From Methanobacteriota archaeon (GTDB lineage: Archaea; Thermoplasmatota; Poseidoniia; Poseidoniales; Poseidoniaceae): a stretch of 20,506 nt of DNA. Below, one piece after another: positions 7,985 through 15,656 of this stretch. The stretch is from assembly GCA_018662715.1 (NCBI GenBank), contig JABJFP010000186.1:1-20506 (forward strand). The letters are read 5' to 3'. The notes under the pieces are model-generated. The model did not search any database, was not told the origin of the DNA, and saw nothing but the letters and a program-made list of their open reading frames with translations. Position 1 is the stretch's first letter; each line of letters begins with the position of its first letter. Made by a program: the position numbers and the translations under genes.

Positions 7985-8788
7985 TCAAGCGATACGCTCG
8001 ACGGTCTCTGGAGTAATGCCTTCTTCGGGCGTCACACGGAATACCAGAATCTTGAGATTCTCAGGAGCGTTTCGGAATTTGGAAACGACCATTGAATTTT
8101 CAAAATCCGTACCAATTGTTCGCACTCTAAAAGAGAGAACCATGTCAGCGATTGAAGACAATTCTTGTTTAATGGTAGGGTCCAAACCATCGGTTGAAAC
8201 TGAAATCAAAAGCAGGCCACGAACCAGTTGTGCATGGGCTTGAAGCATTCGGACCATGGACAAAACACGGGCTGGGTCATCTCGCTGGAGGAAGAAATCC
8301 AAGTTGTCAACAACAGCTCTAAAATATGGACCAAGGCCCATGATTTCATTCGTCACTTCTGTAAGATAGTCCTGATTGTTATCTTCCACAAACCGAGTTT
8401 GAGCAAGACGCTGAATGTCATCTAACTGGAATCCTTCAAGACGGTATCTACTGGCAAGGAGTTCTCGCTCCAGTACGTTAGCGTTGTACTCTTCTCCGAT
8501 TGTGCGCACATTGATGTCCAAGGGCCAACCGTATTTCTTGAAGATGCGAACGATTTCTTGTTGCCCTTCATCGGTTGCGACATACAGCGTATTGTCTGAT
8601 TCTTCAGCTGGCGAAGTGAATTGTTTTGCAAAAAGTTCGCTTCCAGAACCTGTTTCAGTAAAGGCAATCATTGTGAATCCTCGGGGAACGCCCCCTCGCA
8701 TTTCATTATCGAACTTAGGAACTCCAAAGGAGCCTACGTTTCCAAAAAATTCTTCATCTTCTGCGTCAAATGTCATCTTTTTTGCCAT
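7985..8788 (-). CDS. KaiC/RadA-like protein with degenerate P-loop
   Basis: The 267-residue protein has the KaiC/RAD55 layout: FGVPKFDNEMRGGVPRGFTM matches the usual G(I/V)xxLDxxLxGGxPxG opening. The P-loop position reads TETGSGSELF (44-53), so the GK(S/T) lysine and threonine are replaced by Ser and Glu. A Walker B-like strand, AVVDNLDF, is at 148-155. The ATDEGQQE segment (about 71-78) replaces the catalytic E-E region of KaiC. The KaiC hallmark KMRG is absent; the equivalent place reads VSKFRN. It is therefore probably a non-hydrolysing member that pairs with an active relative. GAGGTG overlaps the preceding stop and supports the ATG at 8788. It is third in the tandem run. Function unknown. 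Confidence 0.78.
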   Translation of the reverse strand: MAKKMTFDAEDEEFFGNVGSFGVPKFDNEMRGGVPRGFTMIAFTETGSGSELFAKQFTSPAEESDNTLYVATDEGQQEIVRIFKKYGWPLDINVRTIGEEYNANVLERELLASRYRLEGFQLDDIQRLAQTRFVEDNNQDYLTEVTNEIMGLGPYFRAVVDNLDFFLQRDDPARVLSMVRMLQAHAQLVRGLLLISVSTDGLDPTIKQELSSIADMVLSFRVRTIGTDFENSMVVSKFRNAPENLKILVFRVTPEEGITPETVERIA

Positions 8789-8798
8789 GATTCACACC

Positions 8799-9383
8799 TC
8801 AAAGGATGACGACCTGCCCACGGTCGACAATATCGGTACAGTATGTGTCTAAGTTAGACAGAACGAGCGGAGGGGTTTGATCGGGCACGTTGAGAATGAC
8901 CGTAAGCACCTCTCGTTGTCGGAAGGTGTTGATGAAGGTGTGTAGGTATTCTGCAAGCATTCGGTCGTCGTTGTATATTGCAAGTGCATTGACGCTGTCA
9001 AGGAACACGAAATTACGCTGAGAATCCATAGTCCGCAGGACATAGAGAGTGCGGAGTAGAATACTCTCGAGCATAATTGGGCTGTCCACGAAGTGAACGT
9101 TCGAGTAAGTGACATCCGTACCGCCAAGAATTCCAGACGAAACCAAATCAATGAATTGAATGTGTGACACGTCAACCCCAATGGCTTCGAAAGCCTGAAT
9201 GATTTCAACGGCACCACGGCTTGCTGAAATGTAAACGCCTCCCATCTCAAACATTTGCATGAGCGGAATCATCGTACTTGCCGTGACCATGAAGGAATTT
9301 GCAGTTCCAACACGTACTTGGACGGCGCTGTTAAGTGCTACTTGGGTCAATTGCTCTGCGATTCTTTGGTCCAGTTCAAACAT
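8799..9383 (-). CDS. Small RecA-fold protein without Walker A
   Basis: A 194-residue protein, MFELDQRIAEQLTQVAL.... The pattern of strands fits a stripped-down RecA/KaiC core: FMVTASTMIPLMQMF where a P-loop would be, then GGVYISASRGAVEIIQAFEA, GVDVSHIQFIDLVSS, and a Walker B-like NFVFLDSVNAL near 124-134, then VLTVILNVP. No GxxxxGK(S/T) exists anywhere in it. Similar ATPase-like proteins lacking the P-loop are known beside KaiC-type genes in archaea. The start at ATG 9383 is 2 bp after the previous stop, implying translational coupling; ATG 9398 would overlap that gene. The RecA-fold call rests on pattern, not on a search. Confidence 0.68.
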   Translation of the reverse strand: MFELDQRIAEQLTQVALNSAVQVRVGTANSFMVTASTMIPLMQMFEMGGVYISASRGAVEIIQAFEAIGVDVSHIQFIDLVSSGILGGTDVTYSNVHFVDSPIMLESILLRTLYVLRTMDSQRNFVFLDSVNALAIYNDDRMLAEYLHTFINTFRQREVLTVILNVPDQTPPLVLSNLDTYCTDIVDRGQVVIL

Positions 9384-9385
9384 AC

Positions 9386-10168
9386 TTATTGCCCCCATCT
9401 GCTGGTTTTATCGGCTGACGCGCCCCATTTGAGCATTGGAGTAAGCATGACTCCAAGCGGTGTTAGTTCAATGGCATGTTTAGCACGACTGTGAGAGGTA
9501 CCTCTCATTTTCACGACTTGAAGGAACCTCAACAGGTGACCCATTCGTTCCGAATCGCCCATCACAATAATTCCATCTGCTATCGCTTCTTCAACACCGA
9601 ATGAAGACCAGTGGGCGTTTTCAGTAGCAGAAGTGATTTCAGAGATAAGAATGGTTGTGCAGCCCAAAGTTGCGAGTTTCTTACCAAGGGTAAACAAGAA
9701 ATCACGGATGAGTTGTTCGGATTTAATCTTGTAACAAAGGGTCGTCACTGAGTCAATAACCAAACGGGTCACACCGATGGTGTTGACAATATCTACAATC
9801 GCTTTGATCAGTGCGTGTACGTCATCTAATTCAAACGAGGCTTTGTCAAGACCAAGCCAAGAATACAAAACGTCCATGTCAAAAACGTTGATGAGGCCGG
9901 AATCCACCATATTCATGTCAAAAAAGGCATATTGCCTAATATTCTCCAAAAGTTTCACGGAAGGTTCGGTTGCAGTAAAGTGGGCACAAGCCTCACCTGC
10001 AAGAGCACCGCGAACGAGGAACTCCATTCCGAGAGTTGTTTTTCCCGAACCGCAGGTCCCAGCGGCAAGAACCGTAGAACCGTAGGGAATGCCCCCCCGG
10101 AGAATCTCATCCAATCCATGGATACCGGTTACGCACCGGTCTCGGGTGTAAACGGTTGTAGGTTGCAT
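9386..10168 (-). CDS. KaiC-family ATPase (RAD55/ArlH-like), intact P-loop
   Basis: A single-domain KaiC-like ATPase of 260 residues starting MQPTTVYTRDRCVTGIHGLD. It has GIHGLDEILRGGIPYGSTVL, Walker A GTCGSGKT at 37-44, TATEPS at 65-70 (one glutamate at the KaiC catalytic position), Walker B RLVIDS at 135-140, and the KaiC hallmark KMRGTSHSRAK at 220-230. ArlH (FlaH) of archaella and the signalling KaiC proteins share this plan. No arlI, arlJ or archaellin gene is in view. An in-frame start at 10294 would add 42 residues overlapping the previous gene; ATG 10168 fits the family N-terminus, although no clear ribosome binding site precedes it. First of three tandem RecA-fold genes. Confidence 0.88.
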   Translation of the reverse strand: MQPTTVYTRDRCVTGIHGLDEILRGGIPYGSTVLAAGTCGSGKTTLGMEFLVRGALAGEACAHFTATEPSVKLLENIRQYAFFDMNMVDSGLINVFDMDVLYSWLGLDKASFELDDVHALIKAIVDIVNTIGVTRLVIDSVTTLCYKIKSEQLIRDFLFTLGKKLATLGCTTILISEITSATENAHWSSFGVEEAIADGIIVMGDSERMGHLLRFLQVVKMRGTSHSRAKHAIELTPLGVMLTPMLKWGASADKTSRWGQ

Positions 10169-10201
10169 GGGAACGAACCGTTGGTGCAGACGGTGGTTGA
10201 T

Positions 10202-10225
10202 GAAGTGTGCGCAATAATGCACTTC
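10202..10225. repeat. Imperfect inverted repeat upstream of the KaiC-family gene
   Basis: The 82-bp gap between the pilin-like gene and the KaiC-family gene holds GAAGTG and CACTTC arms 12 nt apart, with an offset GTGC/GCAC pairing inside. It could be an operator or an intercistronic hairpin. No convincing TATA box is visible in the same gap. Confidence 0.3.
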
Positions 10226-10250
10226 AAAGTTGACGACATTTCCGGACGTA

Positions 10251-11330
10251 TTACTCTTCGCCAGGAGTTGGAGTATCTGCAATACTCCAAGCACTCGAGG
10301 CGGTCATACTGGTTCCGTCCCATTGAAGCGATTGACCGGTAACGAGGAACAGCCCCGTGTCGCCCCCCCATTCAACCCTAGTAATCTCCACGGCCCTTGT
10401 TTCATCAAGTTGAGTGTAACGCAATGAGAGAACACCCCGGCCATCGGCCAGAGCATCAATCTGCCCAACGCCCAAAAAGGCATATTGTCCCAAATCAATC
10501 ACTTGTGAGGCGTTACCGATGGATTGACTGTTCGGATCGCCTGTGAACAAAGCCAATGATTTCCCTGAGAGAACTCCGGACTGAAGGAGAATGTTTGTTG
10601 ATGTGGAGCCAGATGTATGGTTGAGTGACCAACCTCGTAAGCCGATTGCGAAATCGTTTGGGTTTGAGATTTCAATCCACTCGGGTCCGTTTGAGGATGG
10701 CCGAGCTACGACTTCATTGAGGTGCAACGGATTGTTCTTACGCCCACCATCATGAACCTCAAGTACGATTTGGATCAGTTCGCCGCCTTGTTGAAAACTC
10801 CGGTAGGCTGTTGAGGAGGAGGAAGCCGTGCCCCGTTGAGTCCCGCCGTTAAAGAGAACTGTTCCTTCTCTCGTAGCATTTTCACTCTCTGTGACCTTGA
10901 TTGAAAGGTAGAGGCTCATCTCTTCGCCCAATCCGATTCCCGCAGCCATCCCATCTTCGGTGATTTCGTGAAGTGCAAGTATTTTGGACGCATCTAAACG
11001 ATGATCAGTGAGCAATCCAGGTTGGACTCGACCCTGGGAGAGTGTTGAGGCGTCTTCTAGATGCCACTCGGAAGTGGAATTCGCATAATCAAGGACACCG
11101 TCTTGTGCTGGAACAAACCAACCTTCTCCTGAGGTAAGGCGGTCTAGCCCCATGGCCGCAGCCCTGTCAAGCCGGTCTGTAGCAGGGTCGTTGGAGCCCA
11201 TTTGCAGTTGAGCCAGAGAAAGGAAGGCTGTTAGAATCATCAGAAAAAGGGTGAATGCTGATAGAAATTCGATAACAGCAGTAAGGCCACGCTCGTCTCG
11301 GACGAGGTTTGCCTTACCTGTAGGTCGCAT
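10251..11330 (-). CDS. Pilin-like secreted protein with C-terminal lamin-tail domain
   Basis: The 359-residue product begins with a basic segment and RDERG at 11-15, followed by a hydrophobic helix LTAVIEFLSAFTLFLMILTA (about 16-35). This resembles the class III (type IV pilin) signal peptide of archaeal pilins, cut after the glycine, with a glutamate (E21) near the usual position. A variable region with N-x-S/T sites follows. Residues about 202-358 look like a lamin-tail domain (LTD): LHLNEVVARP, GPEWIEISNPND, IGLRGWSLN, and the closing SIADTPTPGE typical of such domains. It is probably a surface or filament protein displaying the LTD. GAGGCG precedes the ATG. It is the first gene of the minus-strand run that contains the three RecA-fold genes. 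Confidence 0.75.
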   Translation of the reverse strand: MRPTGKANLVRDERGLTAVIEFLSAFTLFLMILTAFLSLAQLQMGSNDPATDRLDRAAAMGLDRLTSGEGWFVPAQDGVLDYANSTSEWHLEDASTLSQGRVQPGLLTDHRLDASKILALHEITEDGMAAGIGLGEEMSLYLSIKVTESENATREGTVLFNGGTQRGTASSSSTAYRSFQQGGELIQIVLEVHDGGRKNNPLHLNEVVARPSSNGPEWIEISNPNDFAIGLRGWSLNHTSGSTSTNILLQSGVLSGKSLALFTGDPNSQSIGNASQVIDLGQYAFLGVGQIDALADGRGVLSLRYTQLDETRAVEITRVEWGGDTGLFLVTGQSLQWDGTSMTASSAWSIADTPTPGEE

Positions 11331-11388
11331 GATAGACGCCTCGGAGGGCGCAATTCAATAGGTTGCCGCACTTAGAGTACAGTTGGGG

Positions 11389-11396
11389 ATTTAATT
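11389..11396 (-). promoter_or_regulatory. Candidate TATA box for the pilin-like gene, in the divergent spacer
   Basis: The 167-bp spacer between the divergent pilin-like gene and the large surface-protein gene contains AATTAAAT on the minus strand, about 60 nt before the pilin-like ATG. That would give a leader of about 36 nt carrying GAGG. For the plus-strand gene, GAGG at 11489-11492 is clear but no convincing TATA box was found; the AT-rich stretch near 11450 is the best guess. Pattern evidence only. Confidence 0.3.
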
Positions 11397-11497
11397 CGCC
11401 TGTTCCAAAGTAAGCCGGACAATCCAAAGCGAGCAAAAGATGCACGATTTTGTAAGAATTAAGCGATGAGTCTTTGAAGCCCCAATGCGAGGAACAT

Positions 11498-14458
11498 ATG
11501 ATGACAGAGCGTAAGCAATGTGTGAGACCTAACTCAAAAGCAGGCATTAGCCTTGTTTTTCTGCTCCTCTTCTCCACCCTCGGCACGTTGGCTGTGGCGC
11601 CTTCTGTATCAGCCAATACCAACCAATCGCTCGGCATTCTTAGTGCAATTGAACCTGACGAAACCAAATGGTATTCATCGTTTGAAAGCATTGATTTCAC
11701 CATTGAGATTTACAATTATGCAGGTGCCGCAGCAGGCCTTAATCGCGGAATGTCGTGGTATGTATGCGAAGGAGATGTATCATCATCAGTATGCAAATCG
11801 GGCTATGATGAAAAGGGAATCATCAATATCGGAAATGTAAATCCATCTTCAAGTGACAATTTCACATCCTTCCAAAAGTGGACCCCTGGCAGTAATTCCG
11901 AGGGGTTGTTTACCGTGTTATTTGCATTTGATAATCCCGATTCAAACCCTACTGATGATGAACTTCGATATGTCATCAACGTAACCGTACATTATGCAGA
12001 CATCATTGTGAACGAAGACCACAACCCACTAGAGAACCTAAACGGACTTGCAGTATACCAAGGCGATGAAGTGATCAACACCGACACAGATTACATCCTC
12101 AACGCTCGGGGTCAAGCAACGATTTGTGGAACATGCAACCTTGATGCCTCGTTTGGATGGCAATTGTGGTCTTCAGACGAGACAATTTTGCTCAAGGAGG
12201 CTTACAGGAATGTTACAACCCTATTCGCCTGGGGTGGATTCACTCCCTTTGATGAAACCCTACCTGCAATGAGTTACTCCCAAGAAGGCGAATTCGTCCT
12301 CAAGTGGGGTGTTTTCGAAAGCGTTGGAACGCCATATGCGGACATGAACACACAAGATAACATCGCTCAGATCACACTGATTGTTGACGACAGCATTGAC
12401 CTCCAAGTCAGTGACCTTTATCCAAGTCATGACAACCAAGGGACATCATTCTACTATGGTACAGACCGAGTTCACTCAGTCATTACCAATCAAGGGAACA
12501 TGACGGTTTCCAATGTCATCGCCGAGTTTGAAGTTTATAGCCCCCAATTTGAGTTAGAAGTTGAACTCGAATGTGCGATTGATGAACTGTTGCCTGGCGA
12601 ATCCACAACGTGCATGTTCAACATGACCACTACGGGACCTAACCGCCTTTTACGCGTCCGCCTCCCCAACATCTTCCAGAACGGAGAGGATGTGCGCACC
12701 TCCGACAATGTACTCACCGTTACTACAAACGTCGAAGCGGGTAAAATTAACCCAACTGTTCAACAAAACGTTCAGAATGGAATTTATCGTACCTCAGACA
12801 ATATTGAATTGGTAGCAAGGTTCAGTGAAATTGCGTCTCAGCCCCTTAACTTCACATGGCGCCAAGGTTTCTATCCCTGGGGTGAAGGACAGGTTTTGAA
12901 TAAAACAGGAGCTGACTTCGGACTTGGGCACCACAACATATCTCTGGAAGTACGAGACCCCTTTGGAACGGTCGAATACACCCATGTTGAATTTGACGTA
13001 CTCAATGCGATTAGCATTGAGGCCGAACCCTACTTCAGCGGCGAGGCAGTCACTGAACTTGCAGCATATGCAAATCACGAGATATCACTCCCATACCTCG
13101 GTACAAATTATGCCATTGGAGGAGGGAAATCACCCCTCATGCTCGTGGGAGTAGAAATCCTGGCGGAAGATGAAGAAAGCGACCCAGGCCTACGTGGTAT
13201 TGAACTTACCATGAACCTAAGTGAACTTCTCCCAGACAGCGTTGAACTTTCAACGGTTGACCTAAGAATTCTCCCTAGCATGGATTCAAGTCAGTGGAAT
13301 TACATTGAACTGCCCAACTTTTACGAAATCGATGACGATTACAATGTGAACATTGAGTTAGCATCAAGTGGGACTCTCTTGCTTATCGGAACCCTCCCTC
13401 CTACCAATGCAACTGTGGAAGAACTCAACTGGACTGCATTGGATGCGGGCCAAATACGATTGGATTGGACTCCGATGGGTGATGTTACCAACCCCTATGT
13501 TGGAGGATGGAACATTTACAAGTTCCAAGGTGTTCAAGGCTCAGTTTTCTTCCCAGACCCGAACAATGGAGTTAACGATGGACTATGGGATGAATTAACT
13601 CTTGAGTCACTGGCTGTTGAACTTACTATCGATGCAACGCAATGGACAGACCCCGAGCCACTAGAGACTGGAATATGCGCCTCCTACGCCGTGATACCTG
13701 TTGACCGTGAGGGCAACCCCAATTATCAGATGGTCAATGTTACTCGTGTAGATGGAGTTGCTGGCCTTCTTTGCGGAGATGCAATCCCACCCACAACCGA
13801 CATCATTCAGTTTGACCATTCGTGGGCATTTACCAATGATACCGATTGTTTTGATAGGAGATCAGATTGGTCTATTTGTTACGTGGTAAATCTCACATGG
13901 ACTTGGCCTGACCACGAGGCTCAAGGTGAATTGATGTGGAACCTCTACCGCGTTGAAAACAAGCCGACTAATGTGAATCTGAAGTACATTGACCCAATAG
14001 CAGCAAACCTAAAGGGAGTCCCTGGCGAACAAGGCAGTTTCAACCAAAGCGGGATTGAGACTGATGGAATTAGAGCCTATCGAACGTACTACTACATCCT
14101 CGCCCCCGTAGATTCTGTTGGTAACGAGCAACAGGTCGCATCATACCCTTCACCTAGCATTGAACGAGTGAACATTGAGGATGATTGGTGGGCATATAAC
14201 GAACACCTCATACCTGAACCTGAACCTGAGCCAGAGCCCCCTCTTGGAATCCCATGGCTGAAAACTCTCAATGAATACATGCTAGAAGAGGAATTTCAAT
14301 ATGCAGGAGGGGCCTTACTAGCCACCCTTCTTCTTAATTTCATCCTCTTGCCTTTGATTATTAAAAAGCGAAAGCGACTCAAGCGTGTCGTATCTGCTCG
14401 AAAGCGCAACAGCAGTTCCAAGCGCTATGAAGATGAATTCGACGAATTCTTCGAATGA
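11498..14458 (+). CDS. Large membrane-anchored cell-surface protein with beta-sandwich domains
   Basis: A 986-residue predicted exoprotein. Residues 17-39 form a signal peptide (SLVFLLLFSTLGTLAVAPSV, ending VSA before N). A region around 298-413 resembles a CARDB-type adhesion domain (DLQVSDLYPS, ITNQGNMTVSNV, LLPGESTTC). A PKD/Ig-like stretch covers about 415-510, and two fibronectin III-like units lie near 633-760 and 766-890 (IRLDWTPMG, GWNIYKF; VNLTWTWPD, MWNLYRVE). A Pro-Glu linker at 906-915, a transmembrane helix at 936-955 and a basic then acidic tail follow. Many N-x-S/T sites and paired cysteines suit an exported protein. The TTG upstream is rejected because GAGG precedes the tandem ATGs at 11498 and 11501. 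No enzymatic motif seen; a structural or adhesive role is inferred. Confidence 0.85.
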   Translation: MMTERKQCVRPNSKAGISLVFLLLFSTLGTLAVAPSVSANTNQSLGILSAIEPDETKWYSSFESIDFTIEIYNYAGAAAGLNRGMSWYVCEGDVSSSVCKSGYDEKGIINIGNVNPSSSDNFTSFQKWTPGSNSEGLFTVLFAFDNPDSNPTDDELRYVINVTVHYADIIVNEDHNPLENLNGLAVYQGDEVINTDTDYILNARGQATICGTCNLDASFGWQLWSSDETILLKEAYRNVTTLFAWGGFTPFDETLPAMSYSQEGEFVLKWGVFESVGTPYADMNTQDNIAQITLIVDDSIDLQVSDLYPSHDNQGTSFYYGTDRVHSVITNQGNMTVSNVIAEFEVYSPQFELEVELECAIDELLPGESTTCMFNMTTTGPNRLLRVRLPNIFQNGEDVRTSDNVLTVTTNVEAGKINPTVQQNVQNGIYRTSDNIELVARFSEIASQPLNFTWRQGFYPWGEGQVLNKTGADFGLGHHNISLEVRDPFGTVEYTHVEFDVLNAISIEAEPYFSGEAVTELAAYANHEISLPYLGTNYAIGGGKSPLMLVGVEILAEDEESDPGLRGIELTMNLSELLPDSVELSTVDLRILPSMDSSQWNYIELPNFYEIDDDYNVNIELASSGTLLLIGTLPPTNATVEELNWTALDAGQIRLDWTPMGDVTNPYVGGWNIYKFQGVQGSVFFPDPNNGVNDGLWDELTLESLAVELTIDATQWTDPEPLETGICASYAVIPVDREGNPNYQMVNVTRVDGVAGLLCGDAIPPTTDIIQFDHSWAFTNDTDCFDRRSDWSICYVVNLTWTWPDHEAQGELMWNLYRVENKPTNVNLKYIDPIAANLKGVPGEQGSFNQSGIETDGIRAYRTYYYILAPVDSVGNEQQVASYPSPSIERVNIEDDWWAYNEHLIPEPEPEPEPPLGIPWLKTLNEYMLEEEFQYAGGALLATLLLNFILLPLIIKKRKRLKRVVSARKRNSSSKRYEDEFDEFFE
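14213..14242 (+). repeat. Pro-Glu hexanucleotide repeat in the surface protein gene
   Basis: Four CCN-GAR units in a row followed by two proline codons encode PEPEPEPEPP (residues 906-915), a stiff linker between the last extracellular domain and the membrane helix. Such repeats can change length by slippage. Confidence 0.85.
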
Positions 14459-14472
14459 TGGACATCACGTAA

Positions 14473-14559
14473 TGGCGCGGCAGGGGAGATTCGAACTCCC
14501 GAGGTGAGACACCACTGGATTAGCAATCCAGCGCAATGGCCAGGCTATGCGACTGCCGC
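14473..14559 (-). tRNA. tRNA-Ser (anticodon GCT)
   Basis: On the minus strand an 87-nt class II tRNA folds well. The acceptor stem GCGGCAG/CTGCCGC is perfect. The anticodon stem CTGGA/TCCAG holds loop TTGCTAA, giving anticodon GCT, which reads AGC and AGU. The long variable arm has a GGTG/CACC stem with a TCT loop. The T arm GGGAG/CTCCC encloses TTCGAAT. The discriminator base is G, as in archaeal tRNA-Ser, and the CCA end is encoded (14473-14475). No intron. It sits between the convergent surface-protein gene and ctaB. Confidence 0.96.
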
Positions 14560-14615
14560 TCGCTGTCCCTGCGACCTGCGGTTCTCACATGAACATGACG
14601 GTTGAGGCGACTGCC

Positions 14616-14623
14616 AATTTATT
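14616..14623 (-). promoter_or_regulatory. Candidate TATA box for the tRNA-Ser gene
   Basis: The minus strand reads AATAAATT about 60 nt upstream of the mature tRNA 5' end, inside a small palindrome CCAAT-TT-ATTGG. Transcription would begin with a leader of roughly 34 nt to be removed by RNase P. The ctaB stop codon lies just upstream and overlaps a 5-bp hairpin (14625-14638), so the element could instead belong to the end of ctaB. Confidence 0.3.
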
Positions 14624-14636
14624 GGACAAGGTTTTG

Positions 14637-15656
14637 TCACAAAGGCCCGAGGAAACCCAACCACGTGGGTGGAATGAAGCAAATTAAGACCAAACTCAAG
14701 AACATCCACCCGAGATAAAACAAACTGCGGAAGAAGGACTTTGCAGCTTTCGGCATCCGTCCGTTTTCGTCAAAGGGCTCAGTAGGGTCAATGTCCCAAA
14801 CCGATTTGCCATACCACAGGGTAAGGCCTACAGAAACAAATGCCCACAACAACGGCAGACCAGACTCGGGCCAGAAGAGAGGTACCGCCCCCATAGCCAA
14901 CAATAAGAAGCAGTAGATTTTTGATTGAGTCAAGGTATATTCTGCCCCTTTCACTTCGTTCATCATCGGGATATTGACCTTTCCATATTCACCTGATCGG
15001 TACAACGCCAACGCCCAAAAATGAGGTGGCGTCCAGAGGAAGATGAGGAAAAACAACATCCACGGGATCGGCGAACCCAAGTCGAGGGGATTGAGGCTCG
15101 AGATGGAGTCCCCGGCTGCTGCCGCCCAACCAATGAGTGGAGGAGTTGCTCCTGCAATGCCTCCAATCACAATATTTTGTGGAGTTCTTCGTTTGAGCCA
15201 AATGGAATAGATGAAGACATAAAAGACGACGGAAAAAAACGACCAAAATGCGGCTTTCCAACTCAGTACGAAAAACACACTAGAGCCCAGTATTGCAATG
15301 ATGGTACCAAACACGAGAGCGAAGCGTGGAGTTGTATGGCCTTGAGGAATCGGTCGGTTTTGGGTTCGTCGCATGTGAGGGTCAATATCCGCATCATACC
15401 ACATGTTGATCGAGTTTGAACCACCTGCCGATAATGTCCCTCCAACCACGGTGACAAGGCAAGCTATGACAGTATCCGCCCATGTTCGCTCCAACTGAAT
15501 TAAATCATAACGTGCAAGAGAGTCATGAACCAATATTGCACAAATTGCAGTCACCTGTAAGAGTACAATAACTCGTAGTTTCATGAGTTGAATCATTACC
15601 TTGAGCATGCCGGGATGAGGGTTGATTTCATCTCCGACAACCTCTCCAGTCGTCAT
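14637..15656 (-). CDS. ctaB: Protoheme IX farnesyltransferase (heme O synthase)
   Basis: This membrane prenyltransferase adds a farnesyl-type chain to heme B to make heme O, the first step towards heme A for heme-copper oxidases. Its 339 residues carry several membrane helices. The aspartate-rich prenyl-binding motif is NMWYDADID (84-92), followed by the family signature RRTQNRPIP (96-104). Further matches are GGIAGATPPLIGWAAA and FLWTPPHFWALALY. The ATG at 15656 overlaps the ctaA stop by 4 bp (ATGA), so it is translated after ctaA from one message. Alternative roles for this superfamily (for example UbiA) are unlikely given the RRTxNRP signature and the neighbour. Confidence 0.96.
   Translation of the reverse strand: MTTGEVVGDEINPHPGMLKVMIQLMKLRVIVLLQVTAICAILVHDSLARYDLIQLERTWADTVIACLVTVVGGTLSAGGSNSINMWYDADIDPHMRRTQNRPIPQGHTTPRFALVFGTIIAILGSSVFFVLSWKAAFWSFFSVVFYVFIYSIWLKRRTPQNIVIGGIAGATPPLIGWAAAAGDSISSLNPLDLGSPIPWMLFFLIFLWTPPHFWALALYRSGEYGKVNIPMMNEVKGAEYTLTQSKIYCFLLLAMGAVPLFWPESGLPLLWAFVSVGLTLWYGKSVWDIDPTEPFDENGRMPKAAKSFFRSLFYLGWMFLSLVLICFIPPTWLGFLGPL

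Noticed and set aside
9386..10168. Circadian clock KaiC or archaellum ArlH identity
   Set aside because: Only one KaiC domain, no KaiA/KaiB and no archaellum genes in view; the family label is safe but neither specific role is supported.
11314..11703. Minus-strand frame of 129 codons across the divergent spacer
   Set aside because: It overlaps the start of both neighbouring genes and shows no recognisable domain or export signal.
11498..14458. Major S-layer protein or secreted protease identity
   Set aside because: No catalytic triad or S-layer hallmark was seen; only adhesive beta-sandwich domains and an anchor are supported.
15021..15419. Plus-strand frame of 132 codons inside ctaB
   Set aside because: Antisense to a highly conserved membrane enzyme; no independent support.
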